A stretch of 64,000 bases of DNA from Corynebacterium gerontici. GTDB taxonomy: Bacteria > Actinomycetota > Actinomycetes > Mycobacteriales > Mycobacteriaceae. Positions 8,598-18,038 of this stretch are shown here, piece by piece. The notes below the pieces were generated by a model that was given only the letters and a program-made list of their open reading frames with translations, was not told the origin of the DNA and did not search any database. The DNA lies in contig NZ_CP033897.1 in assembly GCF_003813985.1 (NCBI RefSeq), positions 1,488,001 to 1,552,000 on the forward strand, read 5' to 3'. Position 1 is the first letter of the stretch, and each line of letters starts with the position of its first letter. The position numbers and the translations under genes were made by a program.

Positions 8598-9902
8598 ATG
8601 AGTGGTCAGATGTTTTCTCGCATTGCCCCTATCCAGACGATGGCCGACGGCACGATCAAACAGATCAACCCATTCTCCGGGACCGAGGTGTGGACAGTGC
8701 CAGGGCGAGGAAACCGCCCACTCACGCAACCAAAGGCCGACACCAAGATTCTCGAACCCCACGATCACACCACGTTCTGCGCTTTCTGCAGTGAGCGCGT
8801 CTTTGAAACCCCGCCGGAAAAATCTCGCATCTCCGAAGGCAAGATCTTCCGTGTGCGCCCGGAACAGCTCGACGGCTCCGCAGATTTCAGGAGGGTCCCG
8901 AACCTTTTTGAAATTGTCACCTATGACTATTGGCGTGAGAATTATGGCTACACCATGGACGCTGACTCGGCTCAGTGGATGAACAAGTACCTTGATAGTG
9001 ACCTCGGTCGCGAACACGTCATGAAAACGGTGCAGGCAAAGCGCCGTGCCGCAGGGCAGAATCCTGACGTAGAGGAAGCTGCGCTTTTGAAACAGGGCGA
9101 GGCATTCTTTGGCGGTGGTCACGACGTCATCATTGGCCGTCGACACTTCCGAGACGATGCAGAGACCAGCGATGAATTAGCATCGGCCGGCACTCTGAGC
9201 GCCGATGAGCACGCCGATCTTATCCGATTCACCATTGATTCCATGGCGGATCTGTACCGGCGCAATCGATATGCCCAGTACGTTGCGGTGTTCCAGAACT
9301 GGCTCAAGCCCGCGGGAGCTTCCTTTGACCACCTACACAAGCAGCTGGTAGCGATTGATGATCGCGGCGTAGCTGCGCAAAATGAAATACGCAGGCTTCG
9401 CGAAAATCCCAATATGTATAACGAGTGGGCCGTGGACTACGCCTCAGCGAGGAACTTAGTGATCGCCGAAAATGATCACGCCGTGTGTTTTGCCGGTTTT
9501 GGCCACCGCTACCCCACCCTCGAGGTGTTCTCAAAGTCCGCGACACCCGAGCCTTGGCTGCAATCCCCCGAAGAAGTGCGCGCCATGAGCGATCTCCTCC
9601 ACGCATGTCATGCGGCGGCAGGTCCCGATGTGCCGTGCAATGAAGAGTGGCACCACAAGCCAATCGGGCTCGATATCCCGATGCCGTGGCGGGTGATGAT
9701 TAAGTGGCGCGTATCCACGCTGGCCGGTTTCGAGGGCGGCACAAAGATCTACCTGAACACGCTCTCGCCGTGGGATGTCCGGGATCGTGTGGTGCCCCGC
9801 CTCTATGAGCTGCGGGATCAGGGGCACATTCGGGGGTTGCGCATCGCGGAGGAATGTAAGGTGGAACGAAACTCTTTGCGCTATAACCCCCTGCTTGGCT
9901 AA
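8598..9902 (+). CDS. DUF4921-family protein, GalT/HIT-like
   Basis: 434 residues from the ATG at 8598. The sequence has the marks of the galactose-1-phosphate uridylyltransferase / HIT fold: a CAFC zinc-type pair near residue 56, FDHLHKQL near residue 242 (compare the GalT HPHGQ nucleophile motif) and EEWHHKP near residue 350. To my knowledge this arrangement is annotated in corynebacteria as DUF4921, with no assigned substrate. There is no galK or galE nearby, so a Leloir-pathway role is not supported; a nucleotidyl- or phospho-transfer reaction is the best inference. Initiation is probably leaderless from the TATACG just upstream. Confidence 0.75.
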   Translation: MSGQMFSRIAPIQTMADGTIKQINPFSGTEVWTVPGRGNRPLTQPKADTKILEPHDHTTFCAFCSERVFETPPEKSRISEGKIFRVRPEQLDGSADFRRVPNLFEIVTYDYWRENYGYTMDADSAQWMNKYLDSDLGREHVMKTVQAKRRAAGQNPDVEEAALLKQGEAFFGGGHDVIIGRRHFRDDAETSDELASAGTLSADEHADLIRFTIDSMADLYRRNRYAQYVAVFQNWLKPAGASFDHLHKQLVAIDDRGVAAQNEIRRLRENPNMYNEWAVDYASARNLVIAENDHAVCFAGFGHRYPTLEVFSKSATPEPWLQSPEEVRAMSDLLHACHAAAGPDVPCNEEWHHKPIGLDIPMPWRVMIKWRVSTLAGFEGGTKIYLNTLSPWDVRDRVVPRLYELRDQGHIRGLRIAEECKVERNSLRYNPLLG

Positions 9903-9953
9903 GGCTTGCTAGCGTGGAAAGTGTTTTGTCACTTGACGAATCTGAGGTGAATT

Positions 9954-11180
9954 GTGAGTAACAGCATCGAAAGGATGCTGAACGAGTTTCAACATCAATC
10001 CTGGCAGCGCGAGTTCTATGAGGCGATGCATCGTCAGCCCGAGCTCTCTGGGCAGGAGCGTCAAACCGCCGCGATGATTCTGAAACAGTTGGAACGCTTT
10101 GATTGCGAAGTGATCAGCCCCATCGGCGGCCACGGCATCGTTGCGGTGCTTCGCAATGGCGAGGGCCCACACGTGTTGATGCGCGCAGACTTCGACGGCC
10201 TGCCCGTTACTGAGCAAAGTGGCGCACGCTACGCCTCGAAAGTCGAGGGCCGTATGCACGCCTGCGGTCACGACATGCACACCACAGCATTGTTGAGCGC
10301 CATTTCGCTTTTCGACGCCCACCGTGATCATTGGGCCGGCACCTTCATCGCGCTGTTTCAGCCCTCAGAGGAAAACGGCACCGGTGCCCAAACGATGGTC
10401 GCCGACGGCCTGGTAAACAAGATCCCCACACCAACCGTTTGCTTCGGCCAACACGTAGTGGCCGGGCCTGCCGGCAGGGTGTTTTCCATGCCGGGTGCGG
10501 CCGCTGCCGCCTGCGATTCCATCGAGATTGGCATCCAAGGTAAAAGCGCCCACGGATCGATGCCGCACAATTCAGTTGACCCCACCTTCGCCGCAGCGAT
10601 GATCGTTGTCAGGCTACAGGGCATCGTCGGCCGCGAAATCGCTCCCCAAGATTTTGCCGTTATTTCTGTGGGGACACTGGAATCTGGGCACTCGAACAAC
10701 ACCATCCCAGGCGAAGCCCGCATCGTGGTGAATTGCCGTACCTATTCCGAAAAGGTGAAGGCAAAGCTCTACGCCGCCATCGAGCGTGTGGTTCGTGGCG
10801 AATGCTCCGCCTCCGGATGCCACCCGCCAACCTTCCGCTATTTCGCCCATGGCCCGCTCACGGACAATGATCCCCACGTCTTTGCCCGGGTGCGCGCTAA
10901 CTTCGACGCAGCGTTCGCTCAAGAATCACGGACCGCCAACCGCTGGACTGCGTCTGAGGATTTCGCCAACATCCCCTCCGCGTTCGGTGTTCCCTACTTG
11001 TATTGGACCGTCGGGTGCACGCCACACGAACAGTGGGAGGCGGCTGAAGCAAGCGACACCATCGGCCAGGACATCCCCGTGAATCACATGGCGACGTTCC
11101 TTCCTGACTACGAGCCAACGCTTGAAGCGTGCACGAAAGCGACGATTGTCGCTGCGATGACGTATTTGCGTCATCAATGA
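9954..11180 (+). CDS. M20-family amidohydrolase (peptidase M20D)
   Basis: 408 residues starting at GTG 9954, with GAGGTG five bases upstream. Metal-binding motifs are MHACGHDMHTT (about residues 100-110) and LFQPSEENGTGAQTMV with the catalytic Glu pair. The dimerisation part GKSAHGSMPHNSVDP follows, and a final metal site lies in SEDFANIPS. This is the hippurate hydrolase / N-acyl amino acid deacylase group, cytoplasmic, releasing an amino acid from an acyl, indole-acetyl or similar amide. The substrate cannot be told from sequence. It is transcribed with the DUF4921 gene and contains one copy of the 11-bp word. Confidence 0.92.
   Translation: MSNSIERMLNEFQHQSWQREFYEAMHRQPELSGQERQTAAMILKQLERFDCEVISPIGGHGIVAVLRNGEGPHVLMRADFDGLPVTEQSGARYASKVEGRMHACGHDMHTTALLSAISLFDAHRDHWAGTFIALFQPSEENGTGAQTMVADGLVNKIPTPTVCFGQHVVAGPAGRVFSMPGAAAAACDSIEIGIQGKSAHGSMPHNSVDPTFAAAMIVVRLQGIVGREIAPQDFAVISVGTLESGHSNNTIPGEARIVVNCRTYSEKVKAKLYAAIERVVRGECSASGCHPPTFRYFAHGPLTDNDPHVFARVRANFDAAFAQESRTANRWTASEDFANIPSAFGVPYLYWTVGCTPHEQWEAAEASDTIGQDIPVNHMATFLPDYEPTLEACTKATIVAAMTYLRHQ
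10307..10317 (+). repeat. 11-bp word, copy 2 (inside the amidohydrolase gene)
   Basis: Exact GCTTTTCGACG followed by CCCACC; encodes part of ISLFDAH. Confidence 0.8.
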
Positions 11181-11189
11181 GATGCACCA

Positions 11190-11200
11190 CGTCGAAAAGC
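11190..11200 (-). repeat. 11-bp word, copy 3 (9 nt after the amidohydrolase stop)
   Basis: Exact copy, minus orientation, in the 96-bp gap before glgP. Confidence 0.85.
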
Positions 11201-11276
11201 AAGAAACCGAAAGATTCCCTCAACCACCGGTAGCATGAGCCATGTTTTGCATTGCTGATCATTCAAGGAGAGCTAC

Positions 11277-13649
11277 ATGAGGGAATCTTCCTCAGATCTA
11301 ACCCAGCGCATCGCGGGCTTCGTGCGCAGCGCATCCGGCACCACCCCGGAAGACGCCACGGACCGCAAATTCTGGTTCGGCCTTTCCGGCGCTGTCATGG
11401 ACGCGCTCGCCGAAGACTGGGCAGAAACCACCAAGGCCTACAACGCCACCCGCCAGCAGCACTACCTTTCAGCAGAATTCCTGATGGGACGCGCGCTGTT
11501 GAACAACCTCACCAACCTCGAACTCGAGGATGAAGTTGCAGCGGCAGTCCGCGAATCCGGGCACGAACTTTCCGACGTCCTCGAGGCCGAAAACGACGCT
11601 GCACTCGGCAACGGCGGCCTCGGGCGTTTGGCTGCGTGCTTCCTCGACTCCTGCGCAACCCAAAACTACCCCGTTACCGGCTACGGCCTGCTCTATCGCT
11701 ACGGCCTGTTCAAGCAAACCTTCGACAACGGCTTCCAGGCTGAAGAACCCGACGCTTGGCGTGAGGACGGTTACCCCTTCACCATCCGCCGTGACAACGA
11801 ACAGCGCATCGTTCGCTTCGACGATATGACCGTGCGTGCCACCCCTTACGACATGCCGATCACCGGCTACGGCACCGACAACGTGGGCACCCTGCGCCTC
11901 TGGAAGGCCGAGCCCATGGCGGAGTTCGACTATGACGCCTTCAATTCTCAGCGTTTCACCGACGCCATCGTGGAACGCGAGTCCGTCATGGACATCTGCC
12001 GCGTGCTCTACCCCAACGACACCACCTACGCCGGCAAAGTGTTGCGTGTGCGCCAGCAGTACTTCTTTGTCTCTGCTTCTTTGCAGCAAATGATCGACAA
12101 TTTCCTGGCTCACCACGAGGATCTGCGGGACTTCGCCAAGTACAACTGCATCCAGCTCAACGACACCCACCCGGTGCTCGCCATTCCCGAGCTCATGCGT
12201 CTACTGCTCGACGATCACGGCATGAGCTGGGACGACGCTTGGAAAGTTACCTGCGAGACCTTCGCCTACACCAACCACACCGTGTTGGCCGAAGCGCTAG
12301 AGCAGTGGAACGTCACCATTTTCCAGCAGCTCTTCTACCGCGTGTGGGAAATCACGCAGGAGATCGACCGCCGCTTCCGCGAGCACATGGCGCAGCTCGG
12401 CCTGGATCAGGGGCGGATCGATTACATGGCACCGGTTTCCAACGGCAACGTGCACATGGCGTGGATCGCCTGCTACGCCGCCTATTCCATCAATGGCGTG
12501 GCCGCGCTGCACACGGAAATCATCAAGGCCGAAACGCTGAAGGAATGGCACGAGCTTTGGCCGGAGAAGTTCAACAACAAGACCAACGGCGTGACCCCTC
12601 GCCGCTGGTTGAAGATGTGCAACCCCCGCCTCGCTTCCCTGCTCACCCGCCTGTCCGGCTCTGATGCTTGGGTCACCGAACTCGATGAGCTCAAGAAGCT
12701 TCGCCACTTTGCCGAAGATGACGCCGTGATGGAAGAACTCATGGACATCAAGGCAGCCAATAAGGCTGATTTTGCTCGATGGATTCTGGAACGCGACGGC
12801 GTTGAGGTTGATCCCAACTCCATCTTCGACACCCAAATCAAGCGTTTGCACGAGTACAAGCGCCAATTGCTCAACGCGCTGTACATCTTGGACCTCTACT
12901 ACCGCGTGAAGCAAGGCGAGCAGGTTCCTGCCCGCACCTTCATCTTCGGCGCCAAGGCTGCGCCGGGATATATCCGCGCGAAGGCCATTATCAAGTTCAT
13001 CAACGAGATCGCGAACTTGGTCAATAACGACGCAGAGGTATCAAAGACACTGCGAGTGGTGTTCGTAGAGAACTACAACGTCTCCCCCGCCGAGCACATT
13101 ATCCCCGCCTCCGACGTTTCCGAGCAGATCTCCACTGCCGGCAAGGAGGCATCGGGTACTTCCAACATGAAGTTCATGATGAACGGTGCACTCACGCTCG
13201 GCACCCTCGACGGCGCCAACGTGGAAATCGTCGATTCCGTTGGCGAGGACAACGCCTACATCTTCGGCGCAAAGGTCGAGGAACTCCCCGAGCTCAAGGC
13301 TCACTACAACCCACAGGCGCTCTATGAAACGGTGCCCGGGCTCAAGCGAGCAATCGATGCGCTTGTCGACGGCACCCTCAACGACAACGGCTCCGGCTGG
13401 TTCCACGATCTGCGTGGTTCGCTTCTCGACGGCAACGGCTGGGAAACCCCTGACGTCTACTATGTCCTGGGCGACTTCGAATCCTACCGCGAGACCCGCG
13501 ACCGCATGGCCGAAGACTACGCCGATAAACTCGCCTGGGCTCGCAAGTGCTGGATCAACATCTGTGAATCCGGCCGCTTTTCTTCCGACCGCACGATCAA
13601 CGACTATGCCCGCGAGGTGTGGAAGCTTGATCCCTCTCCGATTCACTAG
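11277..13649 (+). CDS. glgP: Glycogen/maltodextrin phosphorylase
   Basis: Releases glucose 1-phosphate from alpha-1,4-glucans with a PLP cofactor. The 790-residue protein has the full GT35 pattern: AEFLMGRALLNNL near residue 65, GNGGLGRLAACFLDS near 110, FNNKTNGVTPRRWL near 440, and the PLP lysine segment GTSNMKFMMNGALTLGTLDG near residues 622-641. AAGGAGAG 6 nt before the ATG fixes the start. In C. glutamicum homologues are named GlgP or MalP, and sequence alone does not choose between them. It would supply limit dextrins to GlgX and maltodextrin turnover products to TreY. A strong terminator follows. Confidence 0.95.
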   Translation: MRESSSDLTQRIAGFVRSASGTTPEDATDRKFWFGLSGAVMDALAEDWAETTKAYNATRQQHYLSAEFLMGRALLNNLTNLELEDEVAAAVRESGHELSDVLEAENDAALGNGGLGRLAACFLDSCATQNYPVTGYGLLYRYGLFKQTFDNGFQAEEPDAWREDGYPFTIRRDNEQRIVRFDDMTVRATPYDMPITGYGTDNVGTLRLWKAEPMAEFDYDAFNSQRFTDAIVERESVMDICRVLYPNDTTYAGKVLRVRQQYFFVSASLQQMIDNFLAHHEDLRDFAKYNCIQLNDTHPVLAIPELMRLLLDDHGMSWDDAWKVTCETFAYTNHTVLAEALEQWNVTIFQQLFYRVWEITQEIDRRFREHMAQLGLDQGRIDYMAPVSNGNVHMAWIACYAAYSINGVAALHTEIIKAETLKEWHELWPEKFNNKTNGVTPRRWLKMCNPRLASLLTRLSGSDAWVTELDELKKLRHFAEDDAVMEELMDIKAANKADFARWILERDGVEVDPNSIFDTQIKRLHEYKRQLLNALYILDLYYRVKQGEQVPARTFIFGAKAAPGYIRAKAIIKFINEIANLVNNDAEVSKTLRVVFVENYNVSPAEHIIPASDVSEQISTAGKEASGTSNMKFMMNGALTLGTLDGANVEIVDSVGEDNAYIFGAKVEELPELKAHYNPQALYETVPGLKRAIDALVDGTLNDNGSGWFHDLRGSLLDGNGWETPDVYYVLGDFESYRETRDRMAEDYADKLAWARKCWINICESGRFSSDRTINDYAREVWKLDPSPIH

Positions 13650-13657
13650 GCAATAAC

Positions 13658-13690
13658 AAAAGCGGCGGTGCCATTGCACCGCCGCTTTTT
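13658..13690. terminator. Bidirectional terminator between glgP and pyk
   Basis: AAAAGCGGCGGTG and CACCGCCGCTTTT are perfect 13-bp arms with a 6-nt loop, giving a T-run on the plus strand and A/T-rich tail on the minus strand. It serves the convergent glgP and pyk. Confidence 0.92.
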
Positions 13691-13697
13691 CGTGCCC

Positions 13698-15116
13698 TTA
13701 GATGTGGAGGTCTTCTCCAAGCAGGTGCACATGGATCATGTTGGTGTTGCCAGAAACTCCGGGAGGAGTACCGGCGACGAGCACAATCATGTCGTCGCGG
13801 TGGTAGCGATCCATCGCGAGCAGTTGCTCATCGATCTGTGCAAGCATCTCGTCGGTGTCCTTCACCTCGGGGGTGAGGAAGGTTTCTGCACCCCAGGTGA
13901 GTGCCAACTGCGAGCGCACGGCCTGATTCGGGGTGAACACGAGCAATGGCAGGTGGGAGTGCAGACGAGCGATGCGCTTCGCGGTGTCACCGGACGTGGT
14001 GAAGGCGACGATGGCCTTGGCGTTGAGGCGCTCTGCAATGTCGCGTGCAGAATAAGAAATCACGCCGCGCTTGGTGCGCGGAATGTGGGCGAGATCCGGT
14101 ACGCGACCATCGACCTCGGCGTAGGACACGATGCGAGACATGGTGCGCACGGTGTTCTGGGGATCAATACCCACGGAAGTCTCACCGGAGAGCATGACGG
14201 CATCTGCACCATCGAGCACGGCGTTGGCTACGTCGGAGGCCTCTGCGCGAGTTGGGCGGAGGTTCTCGATCATGGAGTCGAGCATCTGCGTTGCAACGAT
14301 CACCGGCTTAGCATTTTCGCGGGCGATCTGGATGGCACGCTTCTGGAACAGCGGCACCTGCTCCAGCGGGCATTCGACGCCAAGGTCACCGCGGGCAATC
14401 ATGATGCCGTCGAAGGCCAGCACAATGGACTCGAGGCCATCGACTGCCTCAGGCTTTTCCAGCTTCGCGATCACGGGAAGGCGGCGGCCTTCTTCATCCA
14501 TGATCTGGTGAACAAGCTCAACGTCTGCAGCCGAGCGCACGAAGGACAACGCGATGATGTCAACGCCGAGGTTGATGGCGAAACGCAGGTCGCGGATGTC
14601 TTTTTCGGACAGTGCGGGCACCGAAATGTCCATGCCGGGCAGCGAGACACCCTTGTTGTTGGAAACAGGGCCGCCTTCAACTACGCGGCAAACAACGTCG
14701 TTGCCCTCCACGTCGACGCATTCCAGGGCAACCTTGCCGTCGTCGACGAGCAGGCGGTCGCCGGTCTTGGCGTCCTTGGCCAGGTTCTTGTAGGTGGTGG
14801 AGACGCGATCGTGGGTGCCTTCAACGTCTTCGACGGTGATGCGAACGATCTCGCCTTCTTCCCACACGGTGGCGCCGTCGGTGAAGCGACCCAGGCGGAT
14901 CTTCGGGCCTTGGAGGTCAGCCAGGATGCCCACGGCTTTTCCGGTGTTGTCCGTGGCTTCGCGAACCCACTTGTAGTTCTGCTCATGATCTGCGTGGTCG
15001 CCATGCGACATGTTCATGCGAGCGACATTCATGCCGGCTTCCACGAGTCCCTGAATTCCTTCGGCACTGGCGACTGCCGGGCCGAGCGTACAAACGATTT
15101 TGGTGCGACGTTCCAT
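13698..15116 (-). CDS. pyk: Pyruvate kinase
   Basis: Converts phosphoenolpyruvate and ADP to pyruvate and ATP. The 472-residue sequence starts MERRTKIVCTLGPAVAS and contains NMSHGDHADH, KPVIVATQMLDSMI, PTRAEASDVANAVLDG and SGETSVGIDPQ, with catalytic VIAKLEKPEA and RGDLGVECP. Length fits corynebacterial pyruvate kinase. It is the last gene of the long leftward run and sits 158 bp downstream of lgt, so it probably also has its own promoter. Confidence 0.97.
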   Translation of the reverse strand: MERRTKIVCTLGPAVASAEGIQGLVEAGMNVARMNMSHGDHADHEQNYKWVREATDNTGKAVGILADLQGPKIRLGRFTDGATVWEEGEIVRITVEDVEGTHDRVSTTYKNLAKDAKTGDRLLVDDGKVALECVDVEGNDVVCRVVEGGPVSNNKGVSLPGMDISVPALSEKDIRDLRFAINLGVDIIALSFVRSAADVELVHQIMDEEGRRLPVIAKLEKPEAVDGLESIVLAFDGIMIARGDLGVECPLEQVPLFQKRAIQIARENAKPVIVATQMLDSMIENLRPTRAEASDVANAVLDGADAVMLSGETSVGIDPQNTVRTMSRIVSYAEVDGRVPDLAHIPRTKRGVISYSARDIAERLNAKAIVAFTTSGDTAKRIARLHSHLPLLVFTPNQAVRSQLALTWGAETFLTPEVKDTDEMLAQIDEQLLAMDRYHRDDMIVLVAGTPPGVSGNTNMIHVHLLGEDLHI

Positions 15117-15274
15117 GACTCAAACGATAACCGCCTCGTCAAAGGCTTGCACTTTAGTGCGCAAGACCGCCCGCCGAAGCATTTGCACAGCACTCGTGGA
15201 AAATCAGACCAAACCGGACATGAGCGGGCATAGTCAGAAAAAATCCAACGGAATTAACACGGGAGTGTTTTTTG

Positions 15275-16147
15275 TCACACCTTCGTGGTTTCGCCACGCA
15301 CTTCCGCCTTCGACTCACGCCCCTTGGGCAAGAGGAAGAAGACGATGAGGGCGACCAAGAAGACGACCGCAGAGACGACCACGTTCACGCGCTCACCAAA
15401 GATCAGCGTGGCCTCGTCCACCCGGACATGCTCGATAAAGAACCGGCCAAGGCAATAACCGGCAACGTAAAGTGCAAAGACTCGACCGTGACCGAGCTTG
15501 AATCGACGATCCGCCCACAGCAAGAAGGCGAAAACCAGGAGATTCCACAACAGCTCGTAGAGGAAGGTCGGATGTACCACGTCAATAACCTGCCCTGTGG
15601 AGTGCCCAGTCAGCGGCGCATACTGGCCAGCCTCGTTCATGCGCTGATACAGCTCCAGGCCCCACGGCAAGGATGTTGGGCCGCCGTAGAGTTCTTGGTT
15701 AAACCAATTGCCCAAACGCCCAATAGCTTGAGCCAGGATCACCGCAGGTGCCACTGCGTCAGCATAAGGAGCAAAAGGGACACCCTTGTGCCGCAGATAA
15801 AGGAAGACCGCAAGGGTTCCGAGTGCAACTGCGCCCCAGATCCCCAACCCACCATTGGTGATCTTCAAGGCATCCACTGGATTACAGGTATCGCAGAAAT
15901 ATTTCTGATGGTCCGTAATGACGTGATACAGCCTACCGCCGATGATGCCGGCTATTACCACGACAATGGCAGTGTCAGTAACAACCGTTGGATCACCGCC
16001 GCGCGCTGCGTAGCGCCGCTGCGAAACCCAGATAGCCACAAGAATGCCGATGATGATGCAGATGGCATAGGCGCGAATGGGAATAGGCCCGAGCATCCAC
16101 ACTCCCTGCGGTGGTGATGGGATAGAGGCAAGCAAGTGGGAAGTCAC
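15275..16147 (-). CDS. lgt: Prolipoprotein diacylglyceryl transferase
   Basis: Membrane enzyme that attaches diacylglycerol from phosphatidylglycerol to the lipobox cysteine of preprolipoproteins. 290 residues, GTG start at 16147, about seven hydrophobic segments. The Lgt signature [16 protein letters not shown] lies around residues 142-157 and the arginine-rich GGRLYHVIT near 70. It would serve the lipoproteins encoded elsewhere in this window, together with LspA. It lies in the conserved corynebacterial order trpC homologue-lgt-pyk. Confidence 0.96.
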   Translation of the reverse strand: MTSHLLASIPSPPQGVWMLGPIPIRAYAICIIIGILVAIWVSQRRYAARGGDPTVVTDTAIVVVIAGIIGGRLYHVITDHQKYFCDTCNPVDALKITNGGLGIWGAVALGTLAVFLYLRHKGVPFAPYADAVAPAVILAQAIGRLGNWFNQELYGGPTSLPWGLELYQRMNEAGQYAPLTGHSTGQVIDVVHPTFLYELLWNLLVFAFLLWADRRFKLGHGRVFALYVAGYCLGRFFIEHVRVDEATLIFGERVNVVVSAVVFLVALIVFFLLPKGRESKAEVRGETTKV

Positions 16148-16190
16148 AATTCTTTACTCCGCGTAGATTTCAATACCGTCGAAGGGGATT

Positions 16191-16997
16191 CTAGCGGGAA
16201 GGGCAGGCCGGGTGACGCCCGGCCGCAACGAGCACCCGACATGCTTCACGAGGGTTCGCAGCAGTGACAATGCTTTCGCCAATCACCACCGCATCCGCGC
16301 CGCTTGCCGCATAGCCCAGGAGCTCACGCACACTTCGCACACCAGAAAGCGCAATGCGGAAAATATCTTCCGGCAAACCCGGCGCGATAATTCCAAATGC
16401 CTCCATGTTCAATTCCATGGTGGAAAAATCGCGGGCGTTCACTCCAATCACCTTGGCGCCCGCACTCAGGGCCCGGTCGGCTTCCTCTGGATTTCTCACC
16501 TCGACCAAAGCCACCATCCCGAGCGATTCTGTGCGATCAATCAGTGCCGCGAGGTGGGCTTGCTTCAGCACGGCAGGGCGCAGGGTGAGCATATCCGCGC
16601 CAAAGCAACGCGCTTCGTGAATCTGGTACGGATCGACAATGAAGTCTCGACACAACACCGGTACTTCAATCGCCGCGCTAATCGCCGCCATCTCTTCGAG
16701 TGAGCCCAAGAAGCGGCGTGGATCGGTGTGACAGGAAATGATTGCGGCACCTCCGGCAACGAGCTCTTGAGCCAGAGCCACCGGCTGGTCAATTGCAGCC
16801 AGCATGCCACGAACCGGTGTCGCGCGTTTAATTTCCGCGATAACCTCGCAACCGGGTTGTTCAAGCGCGTGGATGACATCGCGCGGAGGGCTGCAGGCGC
16901 GCGAGCGGGCTTTGATGTCTTGAAAAGTTACGCGCGCTTCTCGGGCAGCGACGTCACGTTGAGCGTCGCTGATGATCTGGTGAAACACCGAAGTCAT
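16191..16997 (-). CDS. TrpC-like indole-3-glycerol-phosphate synthase homologue with altered active site
   Basis: 268 residues aligning over the whole length with actinobacterial TrpC: VIAEIKRATP keeps the Glu and Lys of the beta-1 motif, ALVEV the second Glu, and VIGVNARD the Asn and Arg. Two catalytic positions have changed. The general-acid lysine of (R/C)KDF is Arg (VLCRDFIVDPYQI), and the last catalytic Glu of AESG is Leu (RIALSGV). SVLTE, normally in the phosphate region, reads SCHTD. I checked both substitutions against the codons. It lies 79 bp after the his operon membrane gene. Corynebacteria generally carry a trpCF fusion in a separate trp operon, so this copy may have lost or changed activity. 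Confidence 0.85.
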   Translation of the reverse strand: MTSVFHQIISDAQRDVAAREARVTFQDIKARSRACSPPRDVIHALEQPGCEVIAEIKRATPVRGMLAAIDQPVALAQELVAGGAAIISCHTDPRRFLGSLEEMAAISAAIEVPVLCRDFIVDPYQIHEARCFGADMLTLRPAVLKQAHLAALIDRTESLGMVALVEVRNPEEADRALSAGAKVIGVNARDFSTMELNMEAFGIIAPGLPEDIFRIALSGVRSVRELLGYAASGADAVVIGESIVTAANPREACRVLVAAGRHPACPSR

Positions 16998-17076
16998 GTC
17001 GATCTTCCCGAGTGTAGATATGGGCGCTTTTAACCAGGGTACTGTGAGCAGACTGTGGGAAGGAAATCGCTAGGTA

Positions 17077-17667
17077 CTAGCGATCAGTCGGGTCAATATC
17101 GGCGTCCATGGCATCCCACAAGGCACGCTCGGAGTCGGGATCTTGATCCAATTGTTCCTGCGTAACTTCCGAACGCTGGTACTTATCCCGCTGATCCTTA
17201 CCAGGCCGCCACGCCAACAGTGCTCCGCCGAACACGGCGATCGCGCAACCCAACAGTCCCAACACCGGGGCCAGGGGCTGCAGCGCGATGTCGGTGATCT
17301 GCGCCCACGAGGTGAGCACCGCAACGCCTTGATCGTCGCGCTTTACCAACAGCTTGTGCATGCGTTCCACACTCGCCTCGGTGCTCAGCGCTTGGATCAC
17401 CGGCAGGGCACCGAGTGCCCCTACGATCGCAGCCGCAGCGCCGATGATTCGACGCCCAGTACGCCTTAACGCGAGTCCCGCGATACAGGCGGCGCCGAGC
17501 GCCAAGGCAATCGCCGTGAGCTCCTTCGACCAGGTTGCACCACGAACCATCGTCTCGACGGCGCCGGTCTTATCGTCGAGCGCGTTGACGCGATACCACG
17601 GGAGGGAGGCGGAGGCTCCCAGCAATCCGGCGGCGAGTGCCAGCAACAGGCAGGCGAGCCTTTTCAT
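17077..17667 (-). CDS. TIGR02234-type membrane protein of the his/trp region
   Basis: 196 residues with about four hydrophobic segments (residues 2-24, 50-68, 73-90 and 132-152) and a charged C-terminal tail. The LPWYRV segment after the first helix and the place between hisI and trpC match the actinobacterial membrane protein once named Trp operon conserved hypothetical. Its function is unknown. The ATG at 17667 overlaps the TGA of hisI as ATGA, so translation is probably coupled to the his genes. Confidence 0.88.
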   Translation of the reverse strand: MKRLACLLLALAAGLLGASASLPWYRVNALDDKTGAVETMVRGATWSKELTAIALALGAACIAGLALRRTGRRIIGAAAAIVGALGALPVIQALSTEASVERMHKLLVKRDDQGVAVLTSWAQITDIALQPLAPVLGLLGCAIAVFGGALLAWRPGKDQRDKYQRSEVTQEQLDQDPDSERALWDAMDADIDPTDR

Positions 17668-18038
17668 TCGTCTCCTAGGATGAGGTCTGAATCAAAACAG
17701 GTGCGAGTGCCCGTATGGCACGCAGCACCGATTTGCGTGATCTTCAGCAATACTGTATCGCCGTCGCAATCAAGGCGGACTTCGTGCACGAACTGCGTAT
17801 GACCGGAAGTTTCCCCCTTGACCCAGTACTGATTGCGCGAACGCGAGAAATAGGTGCCTTTTCGGGTGGCTAGCGTGTACGCGAGAGCATGCTCGTCCAT
17901 CCACGCCATCATCAGTACCTCGCCGTCGAGTGACTGCACCACGGCAGGCACCAGCCCTTGGTCATTGAATCGAACCCTGTGAAGGATCTCCGGCGCGAGC
18001 TCGGCGTCTTCTGGGCGCTGAGGCTGCGACTCGCTCAT
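17664..18038 (-). CDS. hisI: Phosphoribosyl-AMP cyclohydrolase
   Basis: Third step of histidine synthesis: opens the purine ring of phosphoribosyl-AMP. 124 residues with [12 protein letters not shown] near 42-53, the zinc-site stretch [21 protein letters not shown] and a final CF. It is the stand-alone enzyme without a HisE domain, as in other Corynebacteriales. The start ATG overlaps the hisF stop (ATGA), and the stop overlaps the next gene in the same way. Confidence 0.97.
   Translation of the reverse strand: MSESQPQRPEDAELAPEILHRVRFNDQGLVPAVVQSLDGEVLMMAWMDEHALAYTLATRKGTYFSRSRNQYWVKGETSGHTQFVHEVRLDCDGDTVLLKITQIGAACHTGTRTCFDSDLILGDE

Noticed and set aside
13668..15233. 521-codon open frame opposite pyk
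   Set aside because: Shadow of a GC-rich gene with strong codon bias; the minus strand encodes an unmistakable pyruvate kinase.
15255..15280. AACAC-GGGA-GTGTT followed by T-run, terminator-like on the plus strand
   Set aside because: No plus-strand gene ends there; on the minus strand, where lgt ends, no T-run follows the stem.
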